Source: JAKVJE01 sp047722305
GTDB taxonomy: Bacteria; Actinomycetota; Actinomycetes; Actinomycetales; Microbacteriaceae
DNA length: 64,000 nucleotides
Direction of reading: 5' to 3'
NCBI GenBank assembly: GCA_047722305.1
Contig: JBDNYM010000003.1
Coordinates: 1-64,000, forward strand
Positions 18,401-26,015 of the stretch are shown here, piece by piece; position 1 is the first letter of the stretch; every line of letters starts with the position of its first letter. The translations under genes were made by a program, and so were the position numbers. The notes under the pieces were generated by a model that did no database searches, was not told the origin of the DNA, and saw only the letters and a list, made by a program, of their open reading frames with translations.

Positions 18401-18519
18401 CGCGGGGGAACGGGCCGTGCCAGCTGCACGAGCTGCGAGGCGCCGAGTCTGTGGCGCTGCTGGCCCGGGCGCGGCGCGGGCAGCGGGACGTGCCGGGGCG
18501 GCGGCGGGTGTGGGCGTAG
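15493..18519 (+). CDS. SF2 (ResIII-type) helicase with C-terminal membrane segments
   Basis: 1008 residues from ATG 15493. A TACGAT box at 15481-15486, only a few bases before the ATG, suggests a leaderless transcript. Walker A is APPGAGKT (about residues 38-45), Walker B is DECHH (about 231-235), motif III is GLTATLP, and a helicase C-terminal motif VI-like QQLRGRTLRLDP is present. A long insert separates the motor halves. Residues about 770-825 hold two hydrophobic segments (TLVGVVLVLLAVFFGA and LTVLLVVVAVVLVW), followed by about 180 soluble residues. A membrane-tethered DEAD/DEAH helicase is unusual. Its position beside toxin-antitoxin loci suggests defence, but no nuclease domain is evident. 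Confidence 0.85.
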   Translation: MPDASDLPLSSWRFAGTLRSYQRDILDRVALPAERLHIVAPPGAGKTLVGLLLAMRDGRRAMVFAPTVTIRRQWARTARTLVPAAAAPADAPGASGSTGPVAEPEARSAAGTDAAPGGSVSEAPEHPADFTALTYQMISVVGDSSPFDALARETWVSELVAAGRAEDEARAWVDGLEQQNATAWRAGIRRRAARARKASVADDPEAIARVLHPNAVALIDLLVRDGVRTVILDECHHLLDHWALVVRYLAARIRATGDRPLLIGLTATLPSDDDPHYDNYADLLGPVDYEIPTPAVIREGNLAPSRDIVWFTEPTGDERAFLRRQDAALRDLLTGTLATDDGRAFLHEVLLPPAPDQEEGQDASDVDAAIGRAFDGDFALAASVSMVLSEIAPGDPLVPHLPAAARRAPQADDLFTVVARYALGRILPDPARAAEWQSTRRVLADFGYQLTDRGMRRGRNAVEQLLATSAAKDAAAVQILHHELSGDAGDRVRAAVVTDFASHGNARGNGSERDGALRCFATLAGDPVVASLNPVLVTAQHLRACAATADALAVRLGDLTGAAVTVAVRDGDVAVLQAEVSSSAIISALNVLVTSGEVRVLVGTRGLLGEGWDCPALNTLIDLTATATSAATQQLRGRTLRLDPAWPGKVAHNWTVTCLLPARLRLDGSSELRRLDRKHEHLWGVDLGSRREIVTGLRPALTAQQMLGLIAPEPMKRPSADKLTRLTLDELEPRAETWTRWGVGQPYADVEGDEVSVPDPKKGVAPFRTGLTLVGVVLVLLAVFFGAAVQLSQVLWLSPAAREASPHGTAALTVLLVVVAVVLVWRPLAGVLRAVRRRAWPQTVYVGAVQAIADTFADEGKIRRMSPANVSVEPLVNDGGRHIQYDVGVNGGSEAERRLVADAVAELFGPVERPRFLLRVDRGPVTFGTLLTNGVLAFVDRLVPRAVLLPVPAEIGRRRETAERFARHWARGNGPCQLHELRGAESVALLARARRGQRDVPGRRRVWA

Positions 18520-18570
18520 GGGCTTGCCCGTGAGTGGCTCTGTCTGGGTATCTGCGGCATACATGTGAAC

Positions 18571-18918
18571 ATGTCTACGAACGTCGTCAGCGTCCGGTTG
18601 CCTGAAGACCTCAAGCAGCGCCTTGACCGTCTGAGCATGCACACGGGCCGGCCTGCTGCGTTCTACGTGCGGGAGCCCTCGAAGAACCGCTGGGGAATTG
18701 GAGACGGCGCTGGCCAGGCGGAGGCAATCCGAGCTGGCCGCGAGCCCACGGCATCGCTCGATGAGGTTCTGGGTGAACTCGGCATCTCCCCGGAGGAGAT
18801 CCAGTGTCTGCCGCGGTCTGATGCGTCGATAGGGCGGCAACGTCATCCCTGCCTCTTCGCCACGGCCCTGGGAGCCTCGGTTCAGCAACGACGCACGACG
18901 GGCGCTGAGGAAACTTGA
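18571..18918 (+). pseudogene. RelB/ParD-type antitoxin, scrambled by single-base deletions
   Basis: The N-terminus (MSTNVVSVRLPEDLKQRLDR) is a ribbon-helix-helix antitoxin start. After VRE the translation turns to nonsense for about 17 residues and then returns to QAEAIRAGREPTASLDEVLG. Inserting one base at three places between 18673 and 18718 restores a family-like helix (REALEEPLGELETALAQAEA). The frame closes again because three bases are missing. The tail from about 18800 runs out of frame into the toxin region. Confidence 0.6.
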
Positions 18919-19125
18919 CCGGCCCGTGGCGGTCCGGGTACTCCGTGACTTGACTGCACTCGCGGGTTTGAGCGAGCCCGAAGGCCGCTGCAAGGCGTTG
19001 AGTGGTCCGCTGTCCGGCCTGTGCGGCTTCGAATCGGTGATGATCGTGCGGTGCTGGACATCGACCGCGGCAGGATCACGATCCTTGTGCTACCGGTTGA
19101 GCACCGGCGCGATGTGTATGGGTGA
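18842..19125 (+). pseudogene. RelE/ParE-type toxin, frameshifted
   Basis: The frame reads RFSNDARRALRKLDRPVAVRVLRDLTALAGL-x-PEGRCKALSGPLSGL, then loses register. Adding one base after CTGTG at about 19020 continues it as WRLRIGDDRAVLDIDRGRITILVL and ends at TGA 19123-19125. That is a standard RelE/ParE C-terminus with its YRIGDDRAV-like core. So this is a toxin of the RelE superfamily with one missing G. Its partner is the damaged antitoxin immediately upstream. Confidence 0.65.
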
Positions 19126-19241
19126 GGGGTATTTCCCTTAGCCGACAAGGACTCATAGCAATTGCCAGGCACCGATCTTGAGTAGTCTCGGAGTCATGTC
19201 CCCGCAATGTCTCCTGAGCCTCTTCACCGGAAGTAGCCGTT

Positions 19242-19487
19242 TCAGGGCAACACCTCCTGGCCGAACGCTTCAATGAAGATTCGGATGAGTTGAGTTGCGC
19301 GGACTTTGTCCAATTGGAGTGATTGGCTGCTCTTGGCCTTCGTCTCTCGCATGTCGGATCCGAATGTGGATAAATGCAGGAACGCCTGTCCAGAGCCGGA
19401 TCTGCCTTTCTGATAATAGCAGTCAGTTTCTGTTGGATGCTCTTTGATGACTTGAGTTCCCGGAATGAAATTACGTATGCGAGCCAT
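19242..19487 (-). CDS. Conserved small hypothetical protein
   Basis: 81 residues from the ATG at 19487 (MARIRNFIPGTQVIKEHPTE), with a purine-rich GAGGGAGCAGCC upstream. The sequence (HPTETDCYYQ, LHLSTFGSD, KSSQSLQLD) matches a short family that I recall in many bacterial genomes, sometimes mislabelled as methionyl-tRNA formyltransferase. No catalytic motif is visible. It marks the left end of the lower-G+C island. Confidence 0.65.
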   Translation of the reverse strand: MARIRNFIPGTQVIKEHPTETDCYYQKGRSGSGQAFLHLSTFGSDMRETKAKSSQSLQLDKVRATQLIRIFIEAFGQEVLP

Positions 19488-21182
19488 GGCTGCTCCCTCT
19501 TTGAGTGACTGACAGAAATGTACTCCTCGGTTTGCGGAATCGGAGGGGTCTCTCGGTGATTCTAGTAGAGCATTCATATGTGTGTCATCAGTCTCAAGGT
19601 CTATTGGTGACGTTCAAGAATGGGCTGTTGTTATGATCGAGTTTGGAGTGTTCGGACTGAATCAGGTGGTCGAACTTGGCTCCGGATTGGACGTCGATCG
19701 GACGCTCTGTCGGGAATGGTACGGCGAGCATTCTTAGCACACTAGGCACAGTGGTTGAGCGGCGATGCGGAGCTTTGTTCCCATTCGAGAGGTTCTCACA
19801 CGACGGAGGTCAACCGATCAGGCCGAGCTTGCCTGAGCGGTGGTAGGACCGTTCGACATAGGCCACGACAGGAAAACGAGGATCGGGTGGTTCAAAAAGC
19901 GCAGGTTGAGACCGTAGTGGGCTGCAGAAGGACCTTGTCGTCGCGTCGTAGCCGTCCGGCACGGCTCAGCCAGCCAAACTTTGGAGTCGATGCGCGGCGA
20001 GGGAGGCCCGAAGTTTCCGGCCCTGAAATCGTGACCCCTGTTCGTCCCATCCATGTAGCGAGTCATATCGTCAGGCCCCGCGGCCGTCACGATTACTTTG
20101 TGAACGGCGGGTGAGACCCGCAGTTGCGAGGTCGGTCGATCAATCGACGATGAGCCCGGACAGAACGTTCTCTGCCGCCCGGTGACACGGTTTCTCTCAT
20201 CTATGCTGTACGTGGCGCTATTATACAAATAACGGCTGGTCCGCGGGCGGGTCGGAACAGATGGCCTTCGGGTTCTTCAGACGAGGTGGTTGTCGTGAAC
20301 CGATGACTTGGACGTCTTCCTCGGGCACCGCGTTTCACAGGGAACACATTCATCATCCATTGACGGGCTCGACCCGCCCCGCTCGCCAAGTTGACGTTAC
20401 TCTAGTCTTCTTGAGGACCTCATCGGATAGAAGAAGAACCCGGCTCTGAACTCGCCGCAATGGGCGCTCGTCGGTCGATTCCGCATGCCAAGCTTTCTCC
20501 CAGGGCCGGGCTCTGCAGCCAGAACCAGTAGAATTGATGGTCAAGGCTCAAAACACGGTATGAAACCAGGACGGAAACTGCATCAGCGGAAAGCTTGCTT
20601 GTCGGCTGGATCTACCTGTGCCATCAAAGCTTGTCCAGTGAAGTCGTGCTGCCGCGTGCCCAGAGGCTTCGTTCTGATATTTCAGCAGCCTCCTGCGGTG
20701 GTGTGGGTTCGGCATCAATACGAACTTCGCTCGTTCGTACTCGACCATTCGGCGTCTCTTGAGCGTGTCCGACCTGTCCAGTAATTCTGACACCAAACGC
20801 GACAACCGAAGTCACCATCAACTTGCTCGATCGGGAACGGAAACAAGGCCTCAGAAGCAGGTACGTATGTTCGTAATGGGACTCATCGGGAACAGATTCA
20901 GTATGATGTCATTAATGAAACTGGCCAAACTGGTCTGGGTACACTGACACTGCGAGATCAAACAGTAGAGAGGTCCACTGAGTCAAGTCGATCAGCACTC
21001 ACTCATGTCTTTAGATTGCACTGAGTCGGAAGGACGGATAGCTGAGTGTGCTGGACACATGATGTGGTGAGACCCGCCTCGGGGTGGAGCACGCGACCTC
21101 GATGATTTTCGTCATTCCGTTGGGAAGTTGACGACGAATGTGATCTACGCGTCGATCAGAGTGTACATGCAACTGATTGCCG
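19488..21182. other. 1.7-kb stretch without a confident gene
   Basis: G+C falls toward the right of this stretch. The open frames on either strand have no family resemblance and mostly no ribosome sites. Two pieces look like remnants. A 34-residue ORF at 19633-19737 starts MIEFGVFGLNQVVELG. An open frame without a start lies at 20791-21024. I see no tRNA, attachment site or intact insertion sequence. Decayed mobile DNA is the likeliest content. Confidence 0.5.
20791..21024 (+). pseudogene. Remnant of an unidentified gene (open frame, no start)
   Basis: From 20791 to the TGA at 21022-21024 the plus strand is open. It gives a protein-like sequence (SEAGTYVRNGTHREQIQY, then DVINETGQTGLGTLTLRDQ) rich in Thr, Ser and Gln. 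No start codon lies in this frame. Just upstream a different frame (TEVTINLLDRERKQG) also looks coding. A frameshift near 20845 would join them. I do not recognise the family. Confidence 0.35.
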
Positions 21183-21512
21183 TCAGTCGGAAGAGAAAAT
21201 GACTAGAATCTGGCCTTCTTCTGCCAAGCGCGTGACATTACTTAACGAGGCCATATCAATAAGACGAGACTGAACAGCATCCTCAGACGTCGGCGTCGCC
21301 TTTGACGAAATCCGCCCAGACGAATAGACACTCTCAGCTAGGTATGCAAGCGAGATCGTGGCATGTCGCGAGAATAGTGTAGTTCGAGGAATCAAGTGAG
21401 CGGGGACGCTCGGGCTGATACTCGGCGCGTTCAGTTTAGTTGTGAGGAAGTTGACCGAGATTGCGAGCGTGTCATGAGGTGATATACAAAGCAATAAAAT
21501 GGAAATTCTCAA
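21183..21512 (-). CDS. Hypothetical protein downstream of the AAA/TOPRIM pair
   Basis: 109 residues, same strand as and 99 bp downstream of the TOPRIM-like gene. Composition is plausible for a protein from lower-G+C DNA (LTTKLNAPSISPSVPAHLIP, then MASLSNVTRLAEEGQILVIF). No motif is recognised, and the start at 21512 has no strong ribosome site. It could be a third component of the ATPase/nuclease unit or a chance frame. Confidence 0.35.
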   Translation of the reverse strand: MRISILLLCISPHDTLAISVNFLTTKLNAPSISPSVPAHLIPRTTLFSRHATISLAYLAESVYSSGRISSKATPTSEDAVQSRLIDMASLSNVTRLAEEGQILVIFSSD

Positions 21513-21611
21513 CTGTACTGAGATGAAAGGTTCCAGACCGTTCCGAACTTAGATCTGTCATTTCGCCGGTGATCGAACTTATCCATTCATTCAAGAATGA
21601 AGATTCCGATT

Positions 21612-22217
21612 CTATAGGTTGCCTGTCAAGTGACGCACTGCATCGCAAAAATTCCCGAAGGAAGGCGACGACGCGAGTGCCTCGGCCACGTTGATCAAGG
21701 ACGAATACCTTGCTTGATCGACTGTCTCTGAATACACATTGTCTGTAGTGAGTTTCCTCAATAACTCTTTGGCTCCACGAATGGCCTCAGGATTGTCTGG
21801 CTTTACCGTGTCTACGGGGATTGACAGCTTGCCCCGCAATGAATTCAAACTTGCTAATATCCAAGCTTCGTATTCACGAACGGCGGGAACCACGCGCGTC
21901 GGTGTATCGCCCACGCACTTGAAGGCTCTGTCTTGAAGAGAGCGTTGCAGTTCCGAAGGATCGCTATCGTCAGTATCGAGGACGACAAGTATGCCCTGAC
22001 AGCTTGGTGCCAAGAGTTGCAAAGCTCGCTCGAAGTCTGAGAATTTCTGATCGAATCGGCTTCGTTGAATCCTAAGCGGCCTCTTGTAAATAAGAATTTG
22101 TGGCTTTATAGAAAAGTGACCTGCTACCTTGAAAATGAGCTTAGGCAGGGCCTCGACCTCGCCGTGCCCTTCGACTATTGCACCTAAATGGAAGACATAG
22201 TCCTCATCTGATGGCAC
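21612..22217 (-). CDS. TOPRIM-like DUF4276 family protein (putative nuclease partner)
   Basis: 201 residues. The arrangement of acidic motifs fits a TOPRIM fold as in DUF4276 proteins: IVEGHGEVEALP (Glu16, Glu20) at the end of the first strand and ILVVLDTDDSDP (Asp81, Asp83). TOPRIM domains bind Mg2+ and cut or rejoin nucleic acid. Its ATG overlaps the stop codon of the upstream AAA ATPase, so the two are co-translated. ATPase plus TOPRIM is the design of OLD-like and PARIS-like defence modules. I can show the design but not membership in a characterised system. Confidence 0.7.
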   Translation of the reverse strand: MPSDEDYVFHLGAIVEGHGEVEALPKLIFKVAGHFSIKPQILIYKRPLRIQRSRFDQKFSDFERALQLLAPSCQGILVVLDTDDSDPSELQRSLQDRAFKCVGDTPTRVVPAVREYEAWILASLNSLRGKLSIPVDTVKPDNPEAIRGAKELLRKLTTDNVYSETVDQARYSSLINVAEALASSPSFGNFCDAVRHLTGNL

Positions 22218-23389
22218 TAGAAGAGCCTCACACTTGTTTCGGAAGATGAGAACAGATCTGGCGTGATCTGTTCGAGGCGAAGAAGCTCACCAACTGAGTA
22301 TAAGTTCTTGCGAACTGCTTCACGGGATGCGTGGTCGAGTGGGCCCATCTCGGTTGCACCTCTCTGCGATTGAACCGCAATAATGTGGGTTCCGTCTAGA
22401 TCGGGATGATCTAGCAGATCTGGGCTATGAGTCGTGAGGATTAACTGATGATGTTCTCCAGCCTCAAGAAGGGCATCCATAAGCCGGCGAGCAGCGCCCG
22501 GATGAATTGCGGTTTCGGGTTCTTCGATGGTAATGAGAGGCGAGTGTTGTTGGAAAGCTGCGATCAGAACACATAGAGCTCTTAATGTTCCATCAGAGAC
22601 GGACGCGGCTGGAAACTTCCAGAGTCCGGATGAACCTTTTACATCTTGTCCAAATTCAATAGTTGATTGTGGGCCATATTGCCGGTATCGAACTGTATGT
22701 ATTCCAGGTACGACTGACGCGAGATAAGATTCGACCCTCTCTAGGATTTTCGGGGTTGAATCCATCATCTCTCTGACGACGGACCCGATGTTCGCACCGT
22801 TTTCGAACAGATGAAGGCCAACGTCCGGGTTCTGCAGCTTGCGAACCTCGGCAGGCGAGAAACTATAAAAAGACATTGCAGTGAGGTTTTCAACTGCAGC
22901 GCTATAACCTGGAAAGCCCGCGAGAAGAGGCAGTAGTAGGGCATTCGGTGCGGCTGGTATGAGAGATAGCCTATTGTCTCGTGAGATAACGACGTCGTCT
23001 TGTCGATCAAAAGAGCTGAATAGCTGAAAGTCCCGTTCGACCTTACACAGCTCGCGCTGAACCTCGAATGCTCCATTCTTCCGTGCTGCGATTTGAAACG
23101 CATACGTGAAGTTGAACGTGTCTATTGAAAATTCTAGTCGAATGCCAAAATGCGTAGGATGCCCAGTACTGCGCCGTCGGACCTCATCTATACCTCCGCG
23201 CTCTTGGATGGCATTTTGAAGGTTCGTCTGTAGAGCGTCTCGTACAAAGCGCATTGCGTCTAGGAAATTGGATTTTCCTGATCCGTTTGGGCCCACTAAC
23301 AGACAGAATGACTTAAGCGAGATGTCGCACTGTTTGATAGACTTATAATTTTTGAGCACGACACGAGAAATGAATGGAGACACTGACAT
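22217..23389 (-). CDS. AAA ATPase (AAA_21/OLD-like) of a putative defence pair
   Basis: 390 residues from ATG 23389, preceded by GGGGA at good spacing. It opens with ISRVVLKNYKSIKQCDISL and Walker A LVGPNGSGKS (residues 31-40), as in RecF/SMC-like ABC ATPases. A late SDGTLRALCVLIA signature, Walker B PLITIEEPETAIHP and a D-loop/H-switch region (LILTTHSPDLLD) follow. There is no long coiled coil. It overlaps the TOPRIM-like gene by one base. Codon use and G+C are clearly lower than in the flanks, a sign of transfer. Confidence 0.82.
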   Translation of the reverse strand: MSVSPFISRVVLKNYKSIKQCDISLKSFCLLVGPNGSGKSNFLDAMRFVRDALQTNLQNAIQERGGIDEVRRRSTGHPTHFGIRLEFSIDTFNFTYAFQIAARKNGAFEVQRELCKVERDFQLFSSFDRQDDVVISRDNRLSLIPAAPNALLLPLLAGFPGYSAAVENLTAMSFYSFSPAEVRKLQNPDVGLHLFENGANIGSVVREMMDSTPKILERVESYLASVVPGIHTVRYRQYGPQSTIEFGQDVKGSSGLWKFPAASVSDGTLRALCVLIAAFQQHSPLITIEEPETAIHPGAARRLMDALLEAGEHHQLILTTHSPDLLDHPDLDGTHIIAVQSQRGATEMGPLDHASREAVRKNLYSVGELLRLEQITPDLFSSSETSVRLF

Positions 23390-23556
23390 TTTTCCCCACA
23401 TACTGGTTTGGAGTCGATGGCACACCGGGATGAACTGTTGGTCCCGCAACAGTATAGTCGCTCACGAGTTGCAGGTGGCTGTGCCTGGTGATCGCTGGAT
23501 TTCCACCTGTGCGTTGATCCGGGAGCTGTGAATCCGAGTTGAACTTTCCCTCGGCG

Positions 23557-23930
23557 TTAAAAGTGATCCTGGTTTGGTCTAGGCGTGCTTCCCTGTGAGC
23601 GGGCTGGGACGCCGGTGCCGCTGATGCTGGCGTGGGGCGCTTGAAGGTTGTAGCGGTGGAACCAGGCCCGGGGGCTCGCGCGGCTTCGCTGGTGTAGGGC
23701 GTCGTGTCGATTGACTTGCTGGCGGGGGCGAAGTTGAAGCATTTGGCCCTGCCACACACGCGGACCTGGGCGATGGCGAGTCGACTGTCGGCGAGTGCTC
23801 CGCGGGGACCGGAGTCTTGGCGGACGAGGGGACGGGTAGCCCAGTGGAACGGCAGTCGCCGGTGTCGGCGTCCAGGGATGCGTCCGGCCGTTCGCCGGTA
23901 GCTTAGCGCGCAACGCCTCCATCGCTCTAC
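23557..23930 (-). pseudogene. IS481-like transposase 3' remnant
   Basis: Minus-strand frames contain pieces resembling the C-terminus of IS481/IS3-type integrase-core transposases: YTSEAARA in one frame, then RAWFHRYNLQAPHASISG in another, as in (W-L-H-x-Y-N-x-x-R-P-H). They are split by a frameshift, and no start or DDE core remains. The remnant abuts the 3' stub of another gene and may have caused its truncation. Identification is tentative. Confidence 0.38.
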
Positions 23931-24146
23931 GGTACTGTCGAGTTCCCGACAGATCGCTACGGACGAGCCTTCACAGAGGTAAGTCGCGAAGTAATTGACC
24001 ATCTCGTTGCGTCCGGCACCAGCGTCGAAATCACCATCGACATTCAAGTCACGCGTGCCGGTGATTTTACCGAGGCAGACGCCCGTGCAATCAGCGAGAA
24101 TACGGTGACATTGAAGTTCCAGGACCAAGGATTCGCTGATGAGTAG
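23907..24146 (+). pseudogene. 3' stub of a DUF499-like ATPase
   Basis: The plus strand is open from 23907 to TAG 24144-24146 and reads as a coherent C-terminus: YGTVEFPTDRYGRAFTEV, EVIDHLVASGTSVEITIDI and ARAISENTVTLKFQDQGF. From memory this matches the last domain of DUF499 ATPases, which end in EVIxHL...VTxEI...RTVxENxxTLKFxxxGFE. DUF499 proteins occur in BREX/PglY-like and other DNA-modification defence clusters. The rest of the gene is missing and its 5' side is replaced by the transposase remnant. Confidence 0.5.
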
Positions 24147-24235
24147 AGCCTGCAGTACGCACACGGTAATGAATCCCAGCGGTGCGCTGGAAGTGTCTGA
24201 CTCGTAGACCTCGGCCCACCGCTCATTCCATGTCG

Positions 24236-24259
24236 GTGGCTCCTGGAACCATGAGCCAC
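24236..24259. promoter_or_regulatory. Inverted repeat at the start of the next gene
   Basis: Perfect 7-bp arms GTGGCTC and GAGCCAC are separated by ten bases. They end one base before the ATG at 24260 and cover the alternative ATG at 24251. It may be an operator or an mRNA hairpin that controls access to the start codon. Confidence 0.4.
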
Positions 24260-25297
24260 ATGGAACAGACATACATTGGTGATATCGCCACGGCAGGGGA
24301 GACGAACCGGCGGCTGTTCACGGCGATCGGTGGGTATCTCCACCACGGGCACATCGGTTTTGCTGCGGATCACACGGGTGTATCTCGTAGTGAACTCGTC
24401 ACGGGCATCGCGATCGTGTTCTTGCAGGCACGCGGCAAACTCGATGAGGCAGCACACCGATACGGCGCCAGGTACACCCGCGCAGAGGTTGCCAGTATCG
24501 TCAAACAGATCCATCACGGCGTTCCGCTGCCCGCGATCGCTGAGCGTTTGGGGCGCAATCAACTCGGGGTCGCGTGGAAGGCACTTGACCAGCCCGAAGT
24601 ACTCGCTTTGCTGAGGGAGAGAAGGGTGCCGCTCGCGCCCATGGCGCTGGTGTGGCTCGCGCTCGCCAGATGGGGCTTCGCCCTGGCTGGCGACGACACC
24701 GCCACAGGGTGCATCAGTGTCGAGGAACTCCTCGACCCTGACCTGCGCACGTTGCTGGACGGGCGGCCCGGGAGAGATACCCCGACGGCCGACGACGCTG
24801 CCGAGTTCGCCAATGCCGCCATCCGTGATGAGCCGCTCGGGACCCTCGGCATCTGGGTCGATCTGCAGCGTATGAGCGAGCGGCCCCACTGGTACTCGCG
24901 GAAAACCGTCCCGAAGATGGACGTGAAAGTCCATGTGCTCGCCGGGAAATGGGCACTGGACGGAGCGATCGGCGCCTTCACCGAACCAGGGCCCGAGAGC
25001 GGTTCGGCCGTCGTCTTCGACGCCATCGACCGGCAGTACCTGACTCCCAGCCACGTGTTGCATCCAGCCAATGTCTTCACCAATGTGCCGCGTGCGATCG
25101 TCCGATCGGAGATCACCACGGAAGAACACCTCGGGGCGCCCTTCTGGCCAGAGAATGATCCCCTCGATCCGCGCAGGGAGCAGCGCATCATCGACGGGCT
25201 TGTTGAGGGGCGGCACGCCCTCCAACGGACGCTGCCCGTCTTTATCGTGATCGGAGGAAAACAGGATCGGGCACGCCGCATGCTCAACCGGGGGTGA
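24260..25297 (+). CDS. Hypothetical protein with HTH-like N-terminal segments
   Basis: 345 residues from ATG 24260 (MEQTYIGDIATAGETNRRLF); ATG 24251 is an alternative. I do not recognise the family. The first 120 residues contain two helix-turn-helix-like stretches (ADHTGVSRSELVTGIAIVFL and AIAERLGRNQLGVAWKAL). The second half is mixed alpha/beta, with MDVKVHVLAGKWALDGAIG and an acidic RREQRIIDGLVEGRHAL helix near the end. It has strong high-G+C codon use, unlike the AT-rich ATPase pair to the left, so it belongs to a different acquisition or to the Wadjet-side island. A role in defence is only suggested by neighbours. Confidence 0.6.
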   Translation: MEQTYIGDIATAGETNRRLFTAIGGYLHHGHIGFAADHTGVSRSELVTGIAIVFLQARGKLDEAAHRYGARYTRAEVASIVKQIHHGVPLPAIAERLGRNQLGVAWKALDQPEVLALLRERRVPLAPMALVWLALARWGFALAGDDTATGCISVEELLDPDLRTLLDGRPGRDTPTADDAAEFANAAIRDEPLGTLGIWVDLQRMSERPHWYSRKTVPKMDVKVHVLAGKWALDGAIGAFTEPGPESGSAVVFDAIDRQYLTPSHVLHPANVFTNVPRAIVRSEITTEEHLGAPFWPENDPLDPRREQRIIDGLVEGRHALQRTLPVFIVIGGKQDRARRMLNRG

Positions 25298-25562
25298 CCG
25301 TACGGACCCGCGGGTCCCGAGGCGCGGCGGCCAGCCTGGTCCGGTGGGTCGCAGCTCGGGGCGGCTGCCACGCTGCTGCGGCCGAGATCTTGATGGGCCG
25401 CGGGCACCGGGTGCGGCTGCCCGTTGAGCACCAGGGGCCTCACATCGGGGCGCCCGCGAGTACCTCGGCGTCATTGGCGCTCAACCTGGAGGGCTCGTCC
25501 ACCCATCTGCCGAATTCGATACGGACTGGCTGCGGTGGGACGTTCCAGCAGACCTTGAGATC

Positions 25563-26006
25563 ATGGACCTGGCGACAGATGGGGCCGGAGTGCGCATCGG
25601 CATGTCCCTCGAAGGTCCGCTGATCGGCGATGCCCACCAGTACGTGCGCTTCGAGATCAATCCGAGTGGGGGCAGAGCTGGTGGCACCACGGAGATGACG
25701 CTGACAGCGACAGTGCCGGGGCTTGCTGAGGATCGTCAGCCGGCCGGAGTGGAAGGCGTCGTCCAGTTTGGGAAAAGTCCTGAGGCCAGGCGACGCGTTT
25801 CCGACGATCTCATGCAACAGAATCCTCCCGTCGTGTTCTGGCTCACGGGATCGCCGTCGGCAGCGTCCGGCGAGCCGGCCGCGGTCGGCGCAGCAGACGC
25901 CGGACTTGCCTCGGCAGACGAACTCTCCACCGCAGTGCTGGCGACCACGCCGTGGGCGTGGCACACCTTCGACGAGGTCGAGGCGCCGCCGGGATCCGAA
26001 GCATAG
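25563..26006 (+). CDS. Hypothetical protein, possibly 5'-truncated
   Basis: 147 residues from ATG 25563. No family is recognised. The same frame stays open upstream to about 25430 and looks coding (EYLGVIGAQPGG, AEFDTDWLRWDVPADLEI) but offers no start codon before 25563. The frame in front (25294-25450) also has coding-like composition. A frameshift near 25450 in a longer gene is therefore possible. The C-terminal third is Ala/Ser/Glu-rich. It ends 9 bp before the DUF3825 gene. Confidence 0.5.
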   Translation: MDLATDGAGVRIGMSLEGPLIGDAHQYVRFEINPSGGRAGGTTEMTLTATVPGLAEDRQPAGVEGVVQFGKSPEARRRVSDDLMQQNPPVVFWLTGSPSAASGEPAAVGAADAGLASADELSTAVLATTPWAWHTFDEVEAPPGSEA

Positions 26007-26015
26007 GCTGGCGGC

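Noticed and set aside
15523..18993. A 1156-codon minus-strand open frame opposite the helicase
   Set aside because: Arg/His/Gln-rich antisense translation with no motifs; the plus strand carries an intact helicase.
19755..20228. Opposing 119- and 136-codon frames in the gap
   Set aside because: No ribosome sites, no family resemblance on either strand and biased composition.
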